A DNA stretch of 64,000 bases from Rugamonas sp. A1-17. Its GTDB lineage: Bacteria > Pseudomonadota > Gammaproteobacteria > Burkholderiales > Burkholderiaceae_D. This document shows positions 7,813-17,406 of this stretch, one piece after another. Each line of letters opens with the position of its first letter. Position 1 is the stretch's first letter. A model generated the notes under the pieces. It was given only the letters and a program-made list of their open reading frames with translations, ran no database searches and was not told the DNA's origin. The stretch lies in assembly GCA_025548565.1 (NCBI GenBank), contig JAJLPB010000001.1, forward strand, positions 248,001 through 312,000, given 5' to 3'. The translations under genes were made by a program, and so were the position numbers.

Positions 7813-8361
7813 TCACTCCTTGAACGTGGCCAGCAAGCCGGCGGTGTCGACGATGGCGGCGTATTCGCCATCGAGGTTGGCCAGTGCCATGTAGTGTACA
7901 TCGTCGGCGCTGCGCGGCACGCCGGCGTAGTCGGTCTTGGCGTAGGCGTAGCAGGCGTCGGCCACCACCTGGGTGGCGAAGCCGAGGTTGCCGGCGCTGC
8001 GCGCGCTGGCCTCGACCGAGTTGTTGGTGCTCACGCCCGCCAGCACCACCGCGTCGATGCCGCGCACCCGCAGCCAGCGCTCCAGTCCGCTGTTGACGAA
8101 GCAATCCGGGACATTCTTTTCCACCACGTGCTCGCGCGCCAGCGGCGCCAGGCGGGGCTGGAATTCGGCGCCCGGCTGGCCCGGCCAGAACGGCGAGCCC
8201 GGCGTGCGCGATATGTGGCGCACGTGGACCACGGGGGCGCCGGCCGCGCGCCAGGCGTCCAGCAGGGCGGCGATGTGGCGTTCGGCGTCGGGGTTGTTGC
8301 GCGCGCCGGCGGCGGAGCCGGCCATTCCTTGTTGCATGTCAATGATGATCAATGCCCGCAT
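7813..8361 (-). CDS. Isochorismatase-family hydrolase with substituted catalytic cysteine
   Basis: 182 aa, isochorismatase fold: IIIDMQQG at residues 5-12 with the family Asp, Lys in VVEKNVPDCF, and the late GVSTNNSVEAS segment. In cysteine hydrolases of this family the last segment reads G-x-x-T-N-x-C-V. Here the Cys position is Ser, as it is Gly in EcYecD-like members. The Cys-dependent amidohydrolase chemistry (nicotinamidase, N-carbamoylsarcosine amidase) is therefore doubtful. The gene heads a two-gene unit with the phosphoesterase. Confidence 0.82.
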   Translation of the reverse strand: MRALIIIDMQQGMAGSAAGARNNPDAERHIAALLDAWRAAGAPVVHVRHISRTPGSPFWPGQPGAEFQPRLAPLAREHVVEKNVPDCFVNSGLERWLRVRGIDAVVLAGVSTNNSVEASARSAGNLGFATQVVADACYAYAKTDYAGVPRSADDVHYMALANLDGEYAAIVDTAGLLATFKE

Positions 8362-8518
8362 GAGGTTTCCTTGTGTAAAAACAACCTCCCGTCGGGGCTG
8401 CCGTGCTATGCGGCTTGCCTTGTCGGGGGAGCGTGGTTATGCTTGCCTTAAATATACTTTCTTTTTAACACAGGTTTGACAGGGGTATCGATCGCAGTTC
8501 AACTTAGCTGGGGATAAA

Positions 8519-8896
8519 ATGGACAATCAAAAAATCGCCATCATCGGACTGGGCCGTATCGGCTCGGCCTTCTTGCGCAATATGCTGGGCCGCCGCGAGC
8601 GCGGCGTGGAGTTGGTGGCGGTGGCCGAAAGCGGCGATACGCCGGGCCGCCAGCTGGCGCTGGACGCCGGCCTGGCGGTGCGCACGCTGGACCAGATTGT
8701 CGCCCTGGGCGATGGCGTCGACATCCTGTTCGACCTGACCGGCATCCCGGCCGTGCGGCGCGAGATCCGCGAAAAACTGATGGCGATGGGCAACCACCAC
8801 ACGGTGATCGCCTCGGAAACCATCGCCCGCCTGATCTGGGCCATGACCACCGACGACGACCTGCCGGTGATCGCCGGCCGCAGCACCGGCTACTGA
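8519..8896 (+). CDS. Short Rossmann-fold NAD(P)-binding protein
   Basis: 125 aa. The N-terminus IAIIGLGRIGSAFLRNML is a GxGxxG dinucleotide-binding fold like that of DapB, homoserine dehydrogenase or CoA-binding domains. Only about one Rossmann domain is present and no catalytic domain follows before the stop at 8896, so it may be a sensor or regulatory protein rather than a full dehydrogenase. It converges with the large lipoprotein gene, leaving 4 bases between them. Start ATG at 8519 follows GGGGATAAA. Confidence 0.7.
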   Translation: MDNQKIAIIGLGRIGSAFLRNMLGRRERGVELVAVAESGDTPGRQLALDAGLAVRTLDQIVALGDGVDILFDLTGIPAVRREIREKLMAMGNHHTVIASETIARLIWAMTTDDDLPVIAGRSTGY

Positions 8897-8900
8897 GCCG

Positions 8901-11483
8901 TCACGGCCCCACCGGCACGATGGTGGCCACGCCGTCGTCGGTGATGCCGATCAAAATCATCCCGTCGCCCGACACCGCCAGCTGGCGCGGCAGCAACTGC
9001 TTGCCGCTGCCGGCCAGTTTGAACTGGTTCAGCAGCTTGCCGCTGGTGTCGTACATCCACACATCGCTGGTGGCGGTCTTGACCGCGGCGCCGCAATAGA
9101 TGCGGCCGTCGCTGCCCAGCTTGACGTTGTTCGGCGTGCCGTCGCCGGCCGCCAGGTAGCCCAGCACCCCGAGGTCGACCGGATTGAGGATGCTGCACAG
9201 CTTGGGCGTGCTGCTGGCGGTGTAGATGCGCGTGCCGTCCGCGCTGACGGCGATGTCCTGGCCCAGCGTGCCGACGTTGGCGTGGCTGGCGGCCGGGATC
9301 CTGGCCGGGTACAGGGTGCCGCCGTTGAGCGCGCTGAAGTCGACGCTGAGCGTGGTGATCTGCACGGCGGCGCTGTTTTCCTGCTGTTGCAGCAGGCTCT
9401 TGCCGTCGCCGCTGGCGGCCAGCGTGCCGCCGCCGCTGAGCGGCAGGTTGAGGCGGCCGCCGGTGGACGTCAGGTAGGCCGCGCCGTTGCTGAGCACCAG
9501 CATTTCCACGCCGTTCGGCCGGATCACCTTGAGGCGGGTGGCGGCGTCGGCGTCGACCGGCATCTGGCCCACCACCGCCAGGGTGTTCAGGTCGATGGTG
9601 GTCAGCGAGTGGCTGCTCAGGTTCAGCAGGAACAGATAGTCGCCGTTGATGCTGGTGGCCATGTCGCCCAGGCTGGCGCCCAGGCCGGTGATCGAGCCGG
9701 TCTTCTGGCCGCTGTAGAGGTTGTAGATGTCGACGTAGGCGCCGCCATTGTGCACGTAGGCGTAGGGGCGGATCGGGTCGGTGATCACGTTGCTGTAGGT
9801 GAGCACGGTGCTGACGTTGGCCACCGGCGTGCGCGTGCCCTTCCACAGCGCCACGCGGATCGGCTCGGGCGCGCTGGCGTCGGGGTCCAGCGGGGACAGG
9901 GTGACGGTGGCAATGCTCAGCGTATCCGAGCCCAGCGGGGTCGGGTCGGCCGTCAGGATCAGCTTGTTGCCGCTGACGCCGGCCACCAGCCAGGACTGGC
10001 TGGAGGCGGCGCTCATGCCGCCGAAGCTGCCGTAGTTGTCCTGCACGGTCAGGGTGCGGGTCAGGCGGGTCCAGCCCGGCGAGCCGCTGAAAGCCACCCC
10101 GGTCTCGGACGGCAGCAGCTTGTGCTTGTCGCGGTTGATGTTCAGCAGCACCGGCGCGGTCAGCTGGTCGCCGTTGACGCGGGCGGTGGCGTTGACCAGC
10201 GTCGAGCTGACGCCGACCGAGGCGTTGGCCGGCAGCGCCTTGAAGGCGGTCTTGCTGCCTGCCTGGTTGACGCTGCCGCTGGCGACGGTGGCGCTGGCCC
10301 AGGCCGGCAGGGCGCCCAGCGTCCACGGCCAGGCATTGGTGGAGGTGTTCAGGCTCAGCGTCACGCTTGGACTGGCGCTGAAGTCGCGGCCGTAGGTGCC
10401 GCCCAGGGTGATGCTGTTGACCGAGGCGCTCAGCGTGGCCGGCGTCAGGTTGAGCGTGACCGGCAGTGCGCGGGTGGCCAGCCCGGTGGCGCTGAGCGTG
10501 ACGCTGCCGTTGTAGCTGCCGCTGGCCAGCCCGGCGAAGGTGGGATCGACCGTCAGCACGGCGGTGGCCGGCGTCCTGCCGCTGACCGGCGAGATGCGCA
10601 GCCAAGCGTCGTTGGCCACCGCGCTCCAGCTGACGCTGCTTTGGTCGTCGGTGTCGAGCGGGATCACCTGGGTGGCGATCGGCGCGCCGTTGATGGCGTT
10701 GAAGGTGACGCCGCTGGCCGTGACCAGGCCGCTCGGCTGCACCGACAGCGTGGCCGTCAGCGTGGCGCTCTGGCCGTCGCTGGCCAGCACGGTCAGCGTG
10801 GTGCTGTATTCGCCCACGGCCAGGCCGGCCGGGTCGAAGGCGGCGCTGAGCGTGCCGCTGCCGCTGCCGCTGGCCGGCGTGGGCTTGAGCCAGGCCGCGC
10901 CGCTGCTGGCGGTCCAGGTGCGGCCCTCGCCGCTGATGGCGATGCTGACCGGGGCCGGCGCCGCGCCGCCTAGATGGGCGGTGGCGTTGAAGGCGACGGC
11001 CGGGGTGGCGCTGAAGGTCAGCTGGCCGGCCGGCACCACCTGCAGGCTGTAGGGCAGCGGCATGGGCGAGCCGGGGAACTGGCTGGCGCAGCCGCTGTCG
11101 CGGCACAGGCGCACGCTGAGGTTGCCGGTGTAGGTGCCGGCCGCCAGCGACGGCGCTGTCTGCAGCACGGCGTGGTACTGGGTGTCGCTGTCGCGGATCA
11201 GCTGGGCGGTCGGCAGCAGCACGCCGTTGCTGTCGACGATGCTGGCGACCACGGTGCCGGCGTTGGCGAAGTCGGCCGGACGGGCCACGCTGGCGATGAC
11301 GTTGAGGGTGAGCGAGGCGCCGGCGTTGACGGTGCCGCGCACGGTGGCGGGATTGAAGCTGAGGGCGGGCGACACGGCCGGGCTGCCCGGATCGGGCGCG
11401 GCGGCGCCGCCACCGCCGCCGCCGCCGCATCCGGTCAGCAGGGCGGCCAGCAGCAGCGGGAGGAGATAGACGGGTCTCAGCAT
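8901..11483 (-). CDS. Large outer-membrane-type lipoprotein with BACON/Ig-like repeats and a propeller-like C-terminus
   Basis: 860 aa. The N-terminus has a lipoprotein signal with lipobox LLTGC (Cys19), followed by a Gly-rich spacer. Residues ~50-480 contain several similar ~90-residue beta modules with signatures such as W-x-x-x-x-x-AWL and SGSYNGSVTLSA (BACON-like). The C-terminal ~330 residues carry YVTN/PQQ-propeller-like stretches (AYVHNGGAYVDIYN, GDYLFLLNLSSHSLTTIDLN). The combination suggests a surface or periplasmic binding protein, perhaps for glycans; the ligand is unknown. The chosen ATG at 11483 fits the signal peptide; a longer frame to 11546 adds non-signal residues. Confidence 0.75.
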   Translation of the reverse strand: MLRPVYLLPLLLAALLTGCGGGGGGGAAAPDPGSPAVSPALSFNPATVRGTVNAGASLTLNVIASVARPADFANAGTVVASIVDSNGVLLPTAQLIRDSDTQYHAVLQTAPSLAAGTYTGNLSVRLCRDSGCASQFPGSPMPLPYSLQVVPAGQLTFSATPAVAFNATAHLGGAAPAPVSIAISGEGRTWTASSGAAWLKPTPASGSGSGTLSAAFDPAGLAVGEYSTTLTVLASDGQSATLTATLSVQPSGLVTASGVTFNAINGAPIATQVIPLDTDDQSSVSWSAVANDAWLRISPVSGRTPATAVLTVDPTFAGLASGSYNGSVTLSATGLATRALPVTLNLTPATLSASVNSITLGGTYGRDFSASPSVTLSLNTSTNAWPWTLGALPAWASATVASGSVNQAGSKTAFKALPANASVGVSSTLVNATARVNGDQLTAPVLLNINRDKHKLLPSETGVAFSGSPGWTRLTRTLTVQDNYGSFGGMSAASSQSWLVAGVSGNKLILTADPTPLGSDTLSIATVTLSPLDPDASAPEPIRVALWKGTRTPVANVSTVLTYSNVITDPIRPYAYVHNGGAYVDIYNLYSGQKTGSITGLGASLGDMATSINGDYLFLLNLSSHSLTTIDLNTLAVVGQMPVDADAATRLKVIRPNGVEMLVLSNGAAYLTSTGGRLNLPLSGGGTLAASGDGKSLLQQQENSAAVQITTLSVDFSALNGGTLYPARIPAASHANVGTLGQDIAVSADGTRIYTASSTPKLCSILNPVDLGVLGYLAAGDGTPNNVKLGSDGRIYCGAAVKTATSDVWMYDTSGKLLNQFKLAGSGKQLLPRQLAVSGDGMILIGITDDGVATIVPVGP

Positions 11484-11611
11484 GGCGGTATCCTTGGGGT
11501 AAGCACAGCTTGATTTACACATTTTACAATTGTTGCGTAGTTGCAACTATGTGTCAAGCTCCAAGGCGCGCGCGGCGGGCGCGCCCCGGCCAGAATACCA
11601 CCAGTGCGGGC

Positions 11612-12796
11612 TTATTTGCCCGTGGCGTGCGCCTCGTACGCGCGGATGCGGTCCAGCTTGGCCGAATACAGGTCGTGGTCGCCGCGCGTGGTGCTGTTGG
11701 CCAGCGCCTTGACCATGTGCACGTCCGCCTCGGCCAGGTTGCCCAGCTGGTAATTGGCCAGCGCCAGCCAGAAATGGAATTCGTGGTAGTCCGGCACCCG
11801 CTCGACCTCGCGCGCGAACAGGTCGCGCGCGCGGCGGTAGTCGCCGGCGCGCATGGCCTCCTGGCCCAGGTTGAAGAAATGGAAGGGCGGCTCGGGTTCC
11901 AGCAGGGCCAGGCGCGCGCGCAGCCTGGCCGCCTCGGCCTGCTTGTCGGGCAGGTGCTGGGCGTCCAGCGCCTGCGCCAGGTTGGAGATGACGATGGTGT
12001 TGGCGGGCGCCTGCGACATCGCGTAGCGCAGCGCCTGCTCGGCCTCGGCCAGGTCGCCGTGGTGCTGGTAGACCACGGCCAGCGTGTTGTAGGCGTGCAG
12101 GAAGCCCGGGTCTTGCTCGACCGCTTTGCGGGCCGACCAGTAGGCCTCGTCCAGCTTGCCCTGCGACAGCAGCTCGGCCGCGCGGTTGTTCAGGTACATG
12201 GCGACGATGGTCTGCTCCTCCAGCGGCTTGGCGTTTTCGCGCGCCTTGGGCGGGATGGGGATGAAGTCCACCGTCAGCGAGTTCGACAGGTCGACGCTGT
12301 AGCCCTCGCCGTGGCTGAGGCGCTGGCGGCCCAGCGCCAGGTTGACGTGGTTGCTGGCGAAATACAGGTCGCCGGCGCGGCTCCAGCTTTCGTCGACCTC
12401 GACCTGCTGGAACTGCACCACCAGGTTGAGTTCGCGCGCCAGCGCGGCCGTCATGATGGCCAGCGACAGGCAGTTGCCGGCGCGCGCGGCGAAGGTCTGG
12501 GCGGCGTCGCGGGTCATGGCCGAATCGTACTCGAGCTGCAGCCGGTCCTTGCGGTACAGGGCGTCGAACAGTTCGCGGCGGGGATCCTTGTGCGACAGGC
12601 TGTGGCCGATCTCGCGGCTCAGGTAGTCGCGCATGGCGGGGCTGACGGCGAAGATGTGGGCGGTGTCGACCGGCACCGCCGGCGGCTGGAACAATTGATC
12701 GTGGAATACCATCGGGGCGGCCGCGCGCGGCGCCGGCGACGGGCCGGCGCAGCCGCACAGCAGCGCGGCGCACAAGGCCAGGGTCCATGGTTTCAT
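11612..12796 (-). CDS. TPR-containing lipoprotein with transglutaminase-like domain
   Basis: 394 aa. Lipobox LLCGC (Cys16) follows a short signal. Residues ~85-200 resemble a transglutaminase-like/SirB1-type fold with a central RAGNCLSLAIMTAAL helix carrying Cys109. Residues ~200-390 contain TPR repeats (for example LLSQGKLDEAYWSARKAVEQ and AYNTLAVVYQHHGDLAEAEQ). It is probably a periplasmic scaffold or peptidase-like protein tethered to a membrane. It lies upstream of the BACON-like lipoprotein gene on the same strand with a 128-base gap. The role is not known. Confidence 0.75.
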   Translation of the reverse strand: MKPWTLALCAALLCGCAGPSPAPRAAAPMVFHDQLFQPPAVPVDTAHIFAVSPAMRDYLSREIGHSLSHKDPRRELFDALYRKDRLQLEYDSAMTRDAAQTFAARAGNCLSLAIMTAALARELNLVVQFQQVEVDESWSRAGDLYFASNHVNLALGRQRLSHGEGYSVDLSNSLTVDFIPIPPKARENAKPLEEQTIVAMYLNNRAAELLSQGKLDEAYWSARKAVEQDPGFLHAYNTLAVVYQHHGDLAEAEQALRYAMSQAPANTIVISNLAQALDAQHLPDKQAEAARLRARLALLEPEPPFHFFNLGQEAMRAGDYRRARDLFAREVERVPDYHEFHFWLALANYQLGNLAEADVHMVKALANSTTRGDHDLYSAKLDRIRAYEAHATGK

Positions 12797-12919
12797 GACG
12801 GGGTCTCCCTTTGCCGCGGAGCGCAAGCCGGCGCCGCACCAGGCAGCGGATTCTGTGTTCCGCTTGGGGAAAGTATCCTCGGCTCCCGGGGCGATGTCAA
12901 ACGGGAATTGGCGTTGGCC

Positions 12920-14137
12920 TCAGGCCAGCGGACGCGGCTCCACCGGCTGGCCGTCGGCGTTGAAACGCAGCGCCACCAGCACCTCGGCCACGCCGATGCT
13001 GGCCAGCGCGTCGCGCAGGTCGTCGACCTCCAGTTCGAGGTCGGCGCCCAGGTCGAGCGGCTTGTCGCCGTGGATGAGCACGGTGTCGCCCTCGCTCAGT
13101 TGCACGCGCAGCACCATCTCGTCGTCGACGTCGAACGGGGCGATGACCGCGCTCAGCCGCTCCGGCGCGCGCCCGCCGATGGCCTGGTTCAGCGCCGACA
13201 GCAATTGCAGCGTCGCGTATTCCGACTGGCCCTGCTCGCGGGCGCCGAAGAACAGGTCCTGGTACAGGAAGTTCAGGCGCAGCGGCGCGTCCCCGCGGCC
13301 GCGGCCCAGGCAGCGCGCCACCAGCGGCGCGTGCAGTTCGGTCCATTTCTGGTAGCGCGCGGCGCGCTGGGCGAAGTAGGCGTCGGCCGCCTTCTCGCCG
13401 GCCGGCACCTTGTAGAAGGGATCGTCGGCGCGCTTCATGGCGAAGCCGAGCAGGAAGCGCAGCTCGACGGCGGCGTCGTCCGGGCCGAAGCCGGTGGCCG
13501 ACCAGCCGGCCGCCATGCTGCGCTCCAGCGCCGGCGCGGCGGCGATCTTTTTCTCGGTCAGCGACTGCGCCGCCTCGCGCACCATGGCGTGCAGCTGGCC
13601 GTAGGTGACGCGCTCGAACTCGTCCAGGTCGTAGGCGTGGCTGACCAGCACCACCCTGGCTTTCGGGCTTTCCAGGCCGGCGTCGGTGAAGCTGTCGAGC
13701 AGGGCGTCGTAGGCGGCGCCATCCTGGAAATCGTGGGCCGGGTCCAGGCCGCCCTGGCTGTGCACGAACACCGGAATGGCGAAGGCGTCGATCTCCATCT
13801 CGGGCGCGCCCTCGCGCCGCAGGATCACGCTGGCCGCGCCTTCCTCGATGGCGTTGCGCAGGTAGCGGTAGCCGTCGCGCGACTCGTCGCGGGCCAGCTC
13901 GACGGCGCCGTACAGCACCTCGTCCTTGCCTTGGTTGAGCAGCTTGCGCAGCAGGCGCTGGAAGTCCAGCCCCTTTTGCGCCAGCTCGGCGCGGGTGCTG
14001 TCGGCCACGATGTCGTGGTTGAACTCGCCGTCGGCCAGGTCCAGCGCCAGCGCGCACAGTTCGGTGGTTTGTTGTTCGTCTTTCAGTTCCGGGGAGTTGG
14101 CGGATTTGCGCGGTACGGGGCGCTTATTTTTCGGCAT
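12920..14137 (-). CDS. Hypothetical protein, possibly DUF2863 family
   Basis: 405 aa, soluble, acidic, no signal peptide or membrane helix. Length and general pattern (N-terminal helical part ADSTRAELAQKGLDFQRLLRK, then a mixed domain with IPVFVHSQGG) recall the DUF2863 proteins found in Burkholderiales, but I hold this loosely. It follows the HDOD gene by 7 bases on the same strand and is almost certainly cotranscribed with it. No catalytic motif was recognised. Confidence 0.6.
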   Translation of the reverse strand: MPKNKRPVPRKSANSPELKDEQQTTELCALALDLADGEFNHDIVADSTRAELAQKGLDFQRLLRKLLNQGKDEVLYGAVELARDESRDGYRYLRNAIEEGAASVILRREGAPEMEIDAFAIPVFVHSQGGLDPAHDFQDGAAYDALLDSFTDAGLESPKARVVLVSHAYDLDEFERVTYGQLHAMVREAAQSLTEKKIAAAPALERSMAAGWSATGFGPDDAAVELRFLLGFAMKRADDPFYKVPAGEKAADAYFAQRAARYQKWTELHAPLVARCLGRGRGDAPLRLNFLYQDLFFGAREQGQSEYATLQLLSALNQAIGGRAPERLSAVIAPFDVDDEMVLRVQLSEGDTVLIHGDKPLDLGADLELEVDDLRDALASIGVAEVLVALRFNADGQPVEPRPLA

Positions 14138-14144
14138 GTTTTTC

Positions 14145-15011
14145 TTATCGTTCGGTGTGGAAGGCTTCGTGCAGTTCGTCCAGCAGGTCGGCGGTCTCGT
14201 CCTCGGACAGGCCCAGGTGGCGGCAAGCCTGGTCGCCGCCTTTTTCCCACTCGTAGGACAGCTGGCGGCTGTGGAAGCGGGCGATGCCTTTTTCCGCCAG
14301 CAGCGCCAGCGCCACCAGCGAGCGCACGGCGTCGTCGGTGGCCGGGTCGTCCAGCACGCGGTAGTCGTGGTGCAGCAGGATGGCCCAGGAGACGTCCGGC
14401 GACAGCCCCCAGTTGCGCGCCAGCAGGCAGCCGATGGCGGCGTGGTTGGTGCTGTAGCGGCTGTCCTCGATGACGGTGAAAGTCTGCACCGCGTCGTCGC
14501 AGGCGTCGGCGTAGGTGGCGGCGTAGTCGGTGAAGCGGTTCATCAGCAGCGGCACGCCGATGTCGCAGAACAGGCCGAAGGTGTGGGCGATGTCGGGCGG
14601 GGCGATGCGCAGCTTGCGCGAGAAGAACACCACGGCCTGGGCGCGGCGCGCCGACACTTCCCAGAACGCGTTCAGGTCGGCCTCCTTGCCCTCGATGGCC
14701 TGGCGCGCCAGCAGCCCGGTCAGCAGGGCCGCGCACTGGTTGATGCCGAGGAAATTGATGCCCTGCTCGACCGACTTGGCCTTGCGCGCGGCGCCGAAGA
14801 ACGGCGAGTTGGCCAGTTTGAGCAGGGCGCCGGACATGCCGACGTCGTTGCCGATGATGCGGGCGATGCGGCGCGGCGACGGGTCGGACTGGGCCAGCTC
14901 GCGCTGCAGGTCGACGAGCAGGCTGGGCCGGGGCGGAATACGGATGGAGCGCATCAGCGCTTCTTCCACCGCGTTTTCTACTGGCATGGCTGGGGCTGCT
15001 GCTGTCGTCAT
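14145..15011 (-). CDS. HDOD domain signalling protein
   Basis: 288 aa. The HDOD domain spans ~20-215: IPPRPSLLVDLQRELAQ at the start, then IARIIGNDVGMSGALLKLAN with the NSPFFG motif, both standard. As in HDOD proteins generally, the full HD metal-binding set of c-di-GMP phosphodiesterases is not retained, so a protein-interaction or regulatory role in signalling is expected. First gene of a two-gene unit with the 405-aa hypothetical protein. The divergent promoter region (15012-15255) is shared with the methyladenine glycosylase. Confidence 0.85.
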   Translation of the reverse strand: MTTAAAPAMPVENAVEEALMRSIRIPPRPSLLVDLQRELAQSDPSPRRIARIIGNDVGMSGALLKLANSPFFGAARKAKSVEQGINFLGINQCAALLTGLLARQAIEGKEADLNAFWEVSARRAQAVVFFSRKLRIAPPDIAHTFGLFCDIGVPLLMNRFTDYAATYADACDDAVQTFTVIEDSRYSTNHAAIGCLLARNWGLSPDVSWAILLHHDYRVLDDPATDDAVRSLVALALLAEKGIARFHSRQLSYEWEKGGDQACRHLGLSEDETADLLDELHEAFHTER

Positions 15012-15255
15012 TGTCTTCTTCAGGGGGTAAGGGCTGGCGTTGCCAAGGTAATACTATAAACCAGCGCGCCGGCTCGTGCCGGGCGTGCCTCACAAGATTA
15101 TCGCCGCAAGCGCGCGCGGTGCGCACGAATTTCTCCCGATTTTCTGCCGGGGCCGCCATATTTTGTCGCTAAAAACCGTGGCGGGCGGCGTTTTGATGAT
15201 CATTTGTCACGCCTTTCGTGAACGTGCGGTCCAGATTGCCCTTTACAATACGCGG

Positions 15256-15828
15256 ATGGACAAGCATCTGGCTGGTATCGATTTCAGCGCGCCCTCGGCC
15301 GAGGTGGCGCGGCGCCTGATCGGCGTCACCTTGCTGGTGGACGGGGTGGGCGGGCGCATCGTCGAGACCGAGGCCTACGACCGCACCGAGCCGGCCGCGC
15401 ACAGCTTCAACGGCCCGACGCCGCGCAACTTCTCGATGTTCGGTCCGCCGGGGCGCAGCTATGTGTACCGCTCGCACGGCCTGCACTGGTGTCTGAACTT
15501 CGTGTGCCGCGAGGAGGGCCACGGCGCCGGCGTGCTGATCCGGGCGCTGGAGCCGCTGGCCGGCCTGGAGCGGATGCGCGAGCGGCGCGGGCTGGACGAC
15601 GCGCGCCTGCTGTGCTCGGGGCCGGGGCGGCTGTGCCAGGCGCTGGGCGTCACGCGCGCCCACAACAACCTGGCGCTGGACGAGGCGCCGTTCGCGCTGC
15701 TGGCGCCGGACGCGGGGACAGCGGTCGAGGTGCTAGCCGGCCCGCGCATCGGCATCAGCAAAGCGGTGGAGCTGCCGTGGCGCTTCGGCCTGGCCGGTTC
15801 GCGCTTTTTGAGCAAGCCCATGCGCTGA
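15256..15828 (+). CDS. DNA-3-methyladenine glycosylase (AAG/MPG family)
   Basis: 190 aa, about the usual size for bacterial [13 protein letters not shown] (residues 34-43) holds the catalytic glutamate region, followed by [19 protein letters not shown] and [16 protein letters not shown], the DNA-intercalating and base-recognition segments. It excises alkylated purines and hypoxanthine in base-excision repair. ATG at 15256 is chosen because the conserved domain starts ~10 residues later and the upstream extension of the frame looks non-coding. Its last 96 bases overlap, tail to tail, the chemoreceptor gene. Confidence 0.9.
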   Translation: MDKHLAGIDFSAPSAEVARRLIGVTLLVDGVGGRIVETEAYDRTEPAAHSFNGPTPRNFSMFGPPGRSYVYRSHGLHWCLNFVCREEGHGAGVLIRALEPLAGLERMRERRGLDDARLLCSGPGRLCQALGVTRAHNNLALDEAPFALLAPDAGTAVEVLAGPRIGISKAVELPWRFGLAGSRFLSKPMR

Positions 15829-17391
15829 CGGCGGCTCCACCTTGAACACCGACACCGCCTGCGACAGCTGCACCGCCTGCTCCTGCAGGCTGGCCGCGGC
15901 GGCGGCCGCCTGCTCGACCAGCGCGGCGTTCTGCTGCGTCACGTCGTCCATCTGACCGACCGCCTGGTTGACCTCGGCGATGCCCTGGGCCTGCTCGGCG
16001 CTGGCGTCGCTGATGCGGGCGATCACGTCGTTGACCTGCTGCACCGAGGCGACGATGGCCTCCATGCGCTCGCCGGCCTGCTGCACCGAGGCGCTGCCGC
16101 TGTCGATGGTGGCCACCGAGGTGGCGATCAGCGCCTTGATCTCCCTGGCGGCGGCGGCCGAGCGCTGCGCCAGCGTGCGCACCTCGGAAGCCACCACGGC
16201 GAAGCCGCGCCCCTGCTCGCCGGCGCGCGCCGCCTCGACGGCGGCGTTCAGCGCCAGGATGTTGGTCTGGAAGGAGATGCCGTCGATCACGCCGATGATG
16301 TCGACGATCTGGCGCGAGCTGGCGCGGATCGAGGCCATGGTCTGCACCGCCTGGCGCACGGCGGCGCCGCCGTGCTGGGCCAGGTCGGCGGCGCCGGCCG
16401 CCAGCTCGCAGGCCTGGCGCGCGCCGGCCGCGTTGTTCTGCACCGCCTGGGTCAGGCTGGCCATGGCGCTGGCGGTCTCCTCCAGCGAGCTGGCCTGCAT
16501 CTCGGTGCGGGTCGACAGGTCGAGGTTGCCGCTGGCGATTTCATGCGAGGCGCAGTCGATCGCCTTGACCGAGGCCAGGATGGCGCTCAGCGTCTGGGTC
16601 AGGTTGAGCATGGTGTGGTCCAGCATGCGGGCGGTGTCGGCGATCTCGTCGCGGCCGTGGTTGCCGCCCTGGCCGGCCGACAGCCGCCCGGCCGCCAGCG
16701 CCACCACCACGTCGGCGATGGCGCGGATGTCGCGCAGCATGGCGCCGCGCACCGCCATCGTCACGCCCAGCGACAGCGCGATCGACAGCAGCACCATCAG
16801 CGCCATGCTGTTGCCCAGCGAGTGGAACTCTTCCCGCGCGCGCGCGTAGGCCTGCTCGCTGAGGCTCTGCTCCAGCGCCGACAGCTGCGCCAGCTGCTCG
16901 TTGAGCGTCAGGAAGTGCTTCTCGCCGTGGGCCATGGCGTTGGTGGCGATGCTCTGGTCGATGCTGGCCATTTCGATGGTGTCCTGCACCGCCTTGCGGT
17001 AGGCGCCCAGCGTCTGCAGCAATTGGCCGGCGATCTTGTGCTCGGCCGCGTCCTCGTCGCCGGTGGTCTGCGCCGCCAGCTGGCGCAGCTGGCCCTCGAT
17101 GGTGGCGTGCCCGGCCTTGAGCTGGCGCGCCAGCGCGTCCAGCCGGGCCTGCGAGAAGCTGCCGTTGACCCAGGCCAGCAGCTGGTAGATGTGGGCGTGG
17201 GCATAGCGCGTCTCGCCGGTGATGTCGGCGGCCAGGCGCAGGCGCGCCGCGCGCACCTGGACCAGGTTTTCCAGCGATGCGTTCTGGCGCACCATGCCGT
17301 AGTAGGCGGCGCCGGCCGTGACGATCAGCAGCAGCAGCACCAGGCCGGGCGCCAGCAACAGTTTGGGACCGATACGCAGTTTGTTCAGCAT
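15733..17391 (-). CDS. Methyl-accepting chemotaxis protein
   Basis: 552 aa. TM1 at ~10-32, a periplasmic four-helix-like sensor region to ~190, TM2 at ~194-214, then HAMP and a long signalling coiled coil. The signalling tip is the standard [20 protein letters not shown] hairpin. The chain ends in a ~32-residue tail after VFKVEPP, encoded opposite the end of the glycosylase gene. No CheR-binding pentapeptide is visible at the C-terminus. The gene begins 15 bases after the stop of a secreted Cache-domain protein, so sensor protein and receptor are probably made together. Confidence 0.93.
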   Translation of the reverse strand: MLNKLRIGPKLLLAPGLVLLLLIVTAGAAYYGMVRQNASLENLVQVRAARLRLAADITGETRYAHAHIYQLLAWVNGSFSQARLDALARQLKAGHATIEGQLRQLAAQTTGDEDAAEHKIAGQLLQTLGAYRKAVQDTIEMASIDQSIATNAMAHGEKHFLTLNEQLAQLSALEQSLSEQAYARAREEFHSLGNSMALMVLLSIALSLGVTMAVRGAMLRDIRAIADVVVALAAGRLSAGQGGNHGRDEIADTARMLDHTMLNLTQTLSAILASVKAIDCASHEIASGNLDLSTRTEMQASSLEETASAMASLTQAVQNNAAGARQACELAAGAADLAQHGGAAVRQAVQTMASIRASSRQIVDIIGVIDGISFQTNILALNAAVEAARAGEQGRGFAVVASEVRTLAQRSAAAAREIKALIATSVATIDSGSASVQQAGERMEAIVASVQQVNDVIARISDASAEQAQGIAEVNQAVGQMDDVTQQNAALVEQAAAAAASLQEQAVQLSQAVSVFKVEPPSAHGLAQKARTGQAEAPRQLHRFADADARAG

Positions 17392-17406
17392 GGTGCTCTC
17401 CCGCCG

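Noticed and set aside
11510..14473. A 987-codon open frame on the plus strand
   Set aside because: It is antisense to the TPR lipoprotein and DUF2863-like genes and shows only low-complexity GC-rich composition, no domain.
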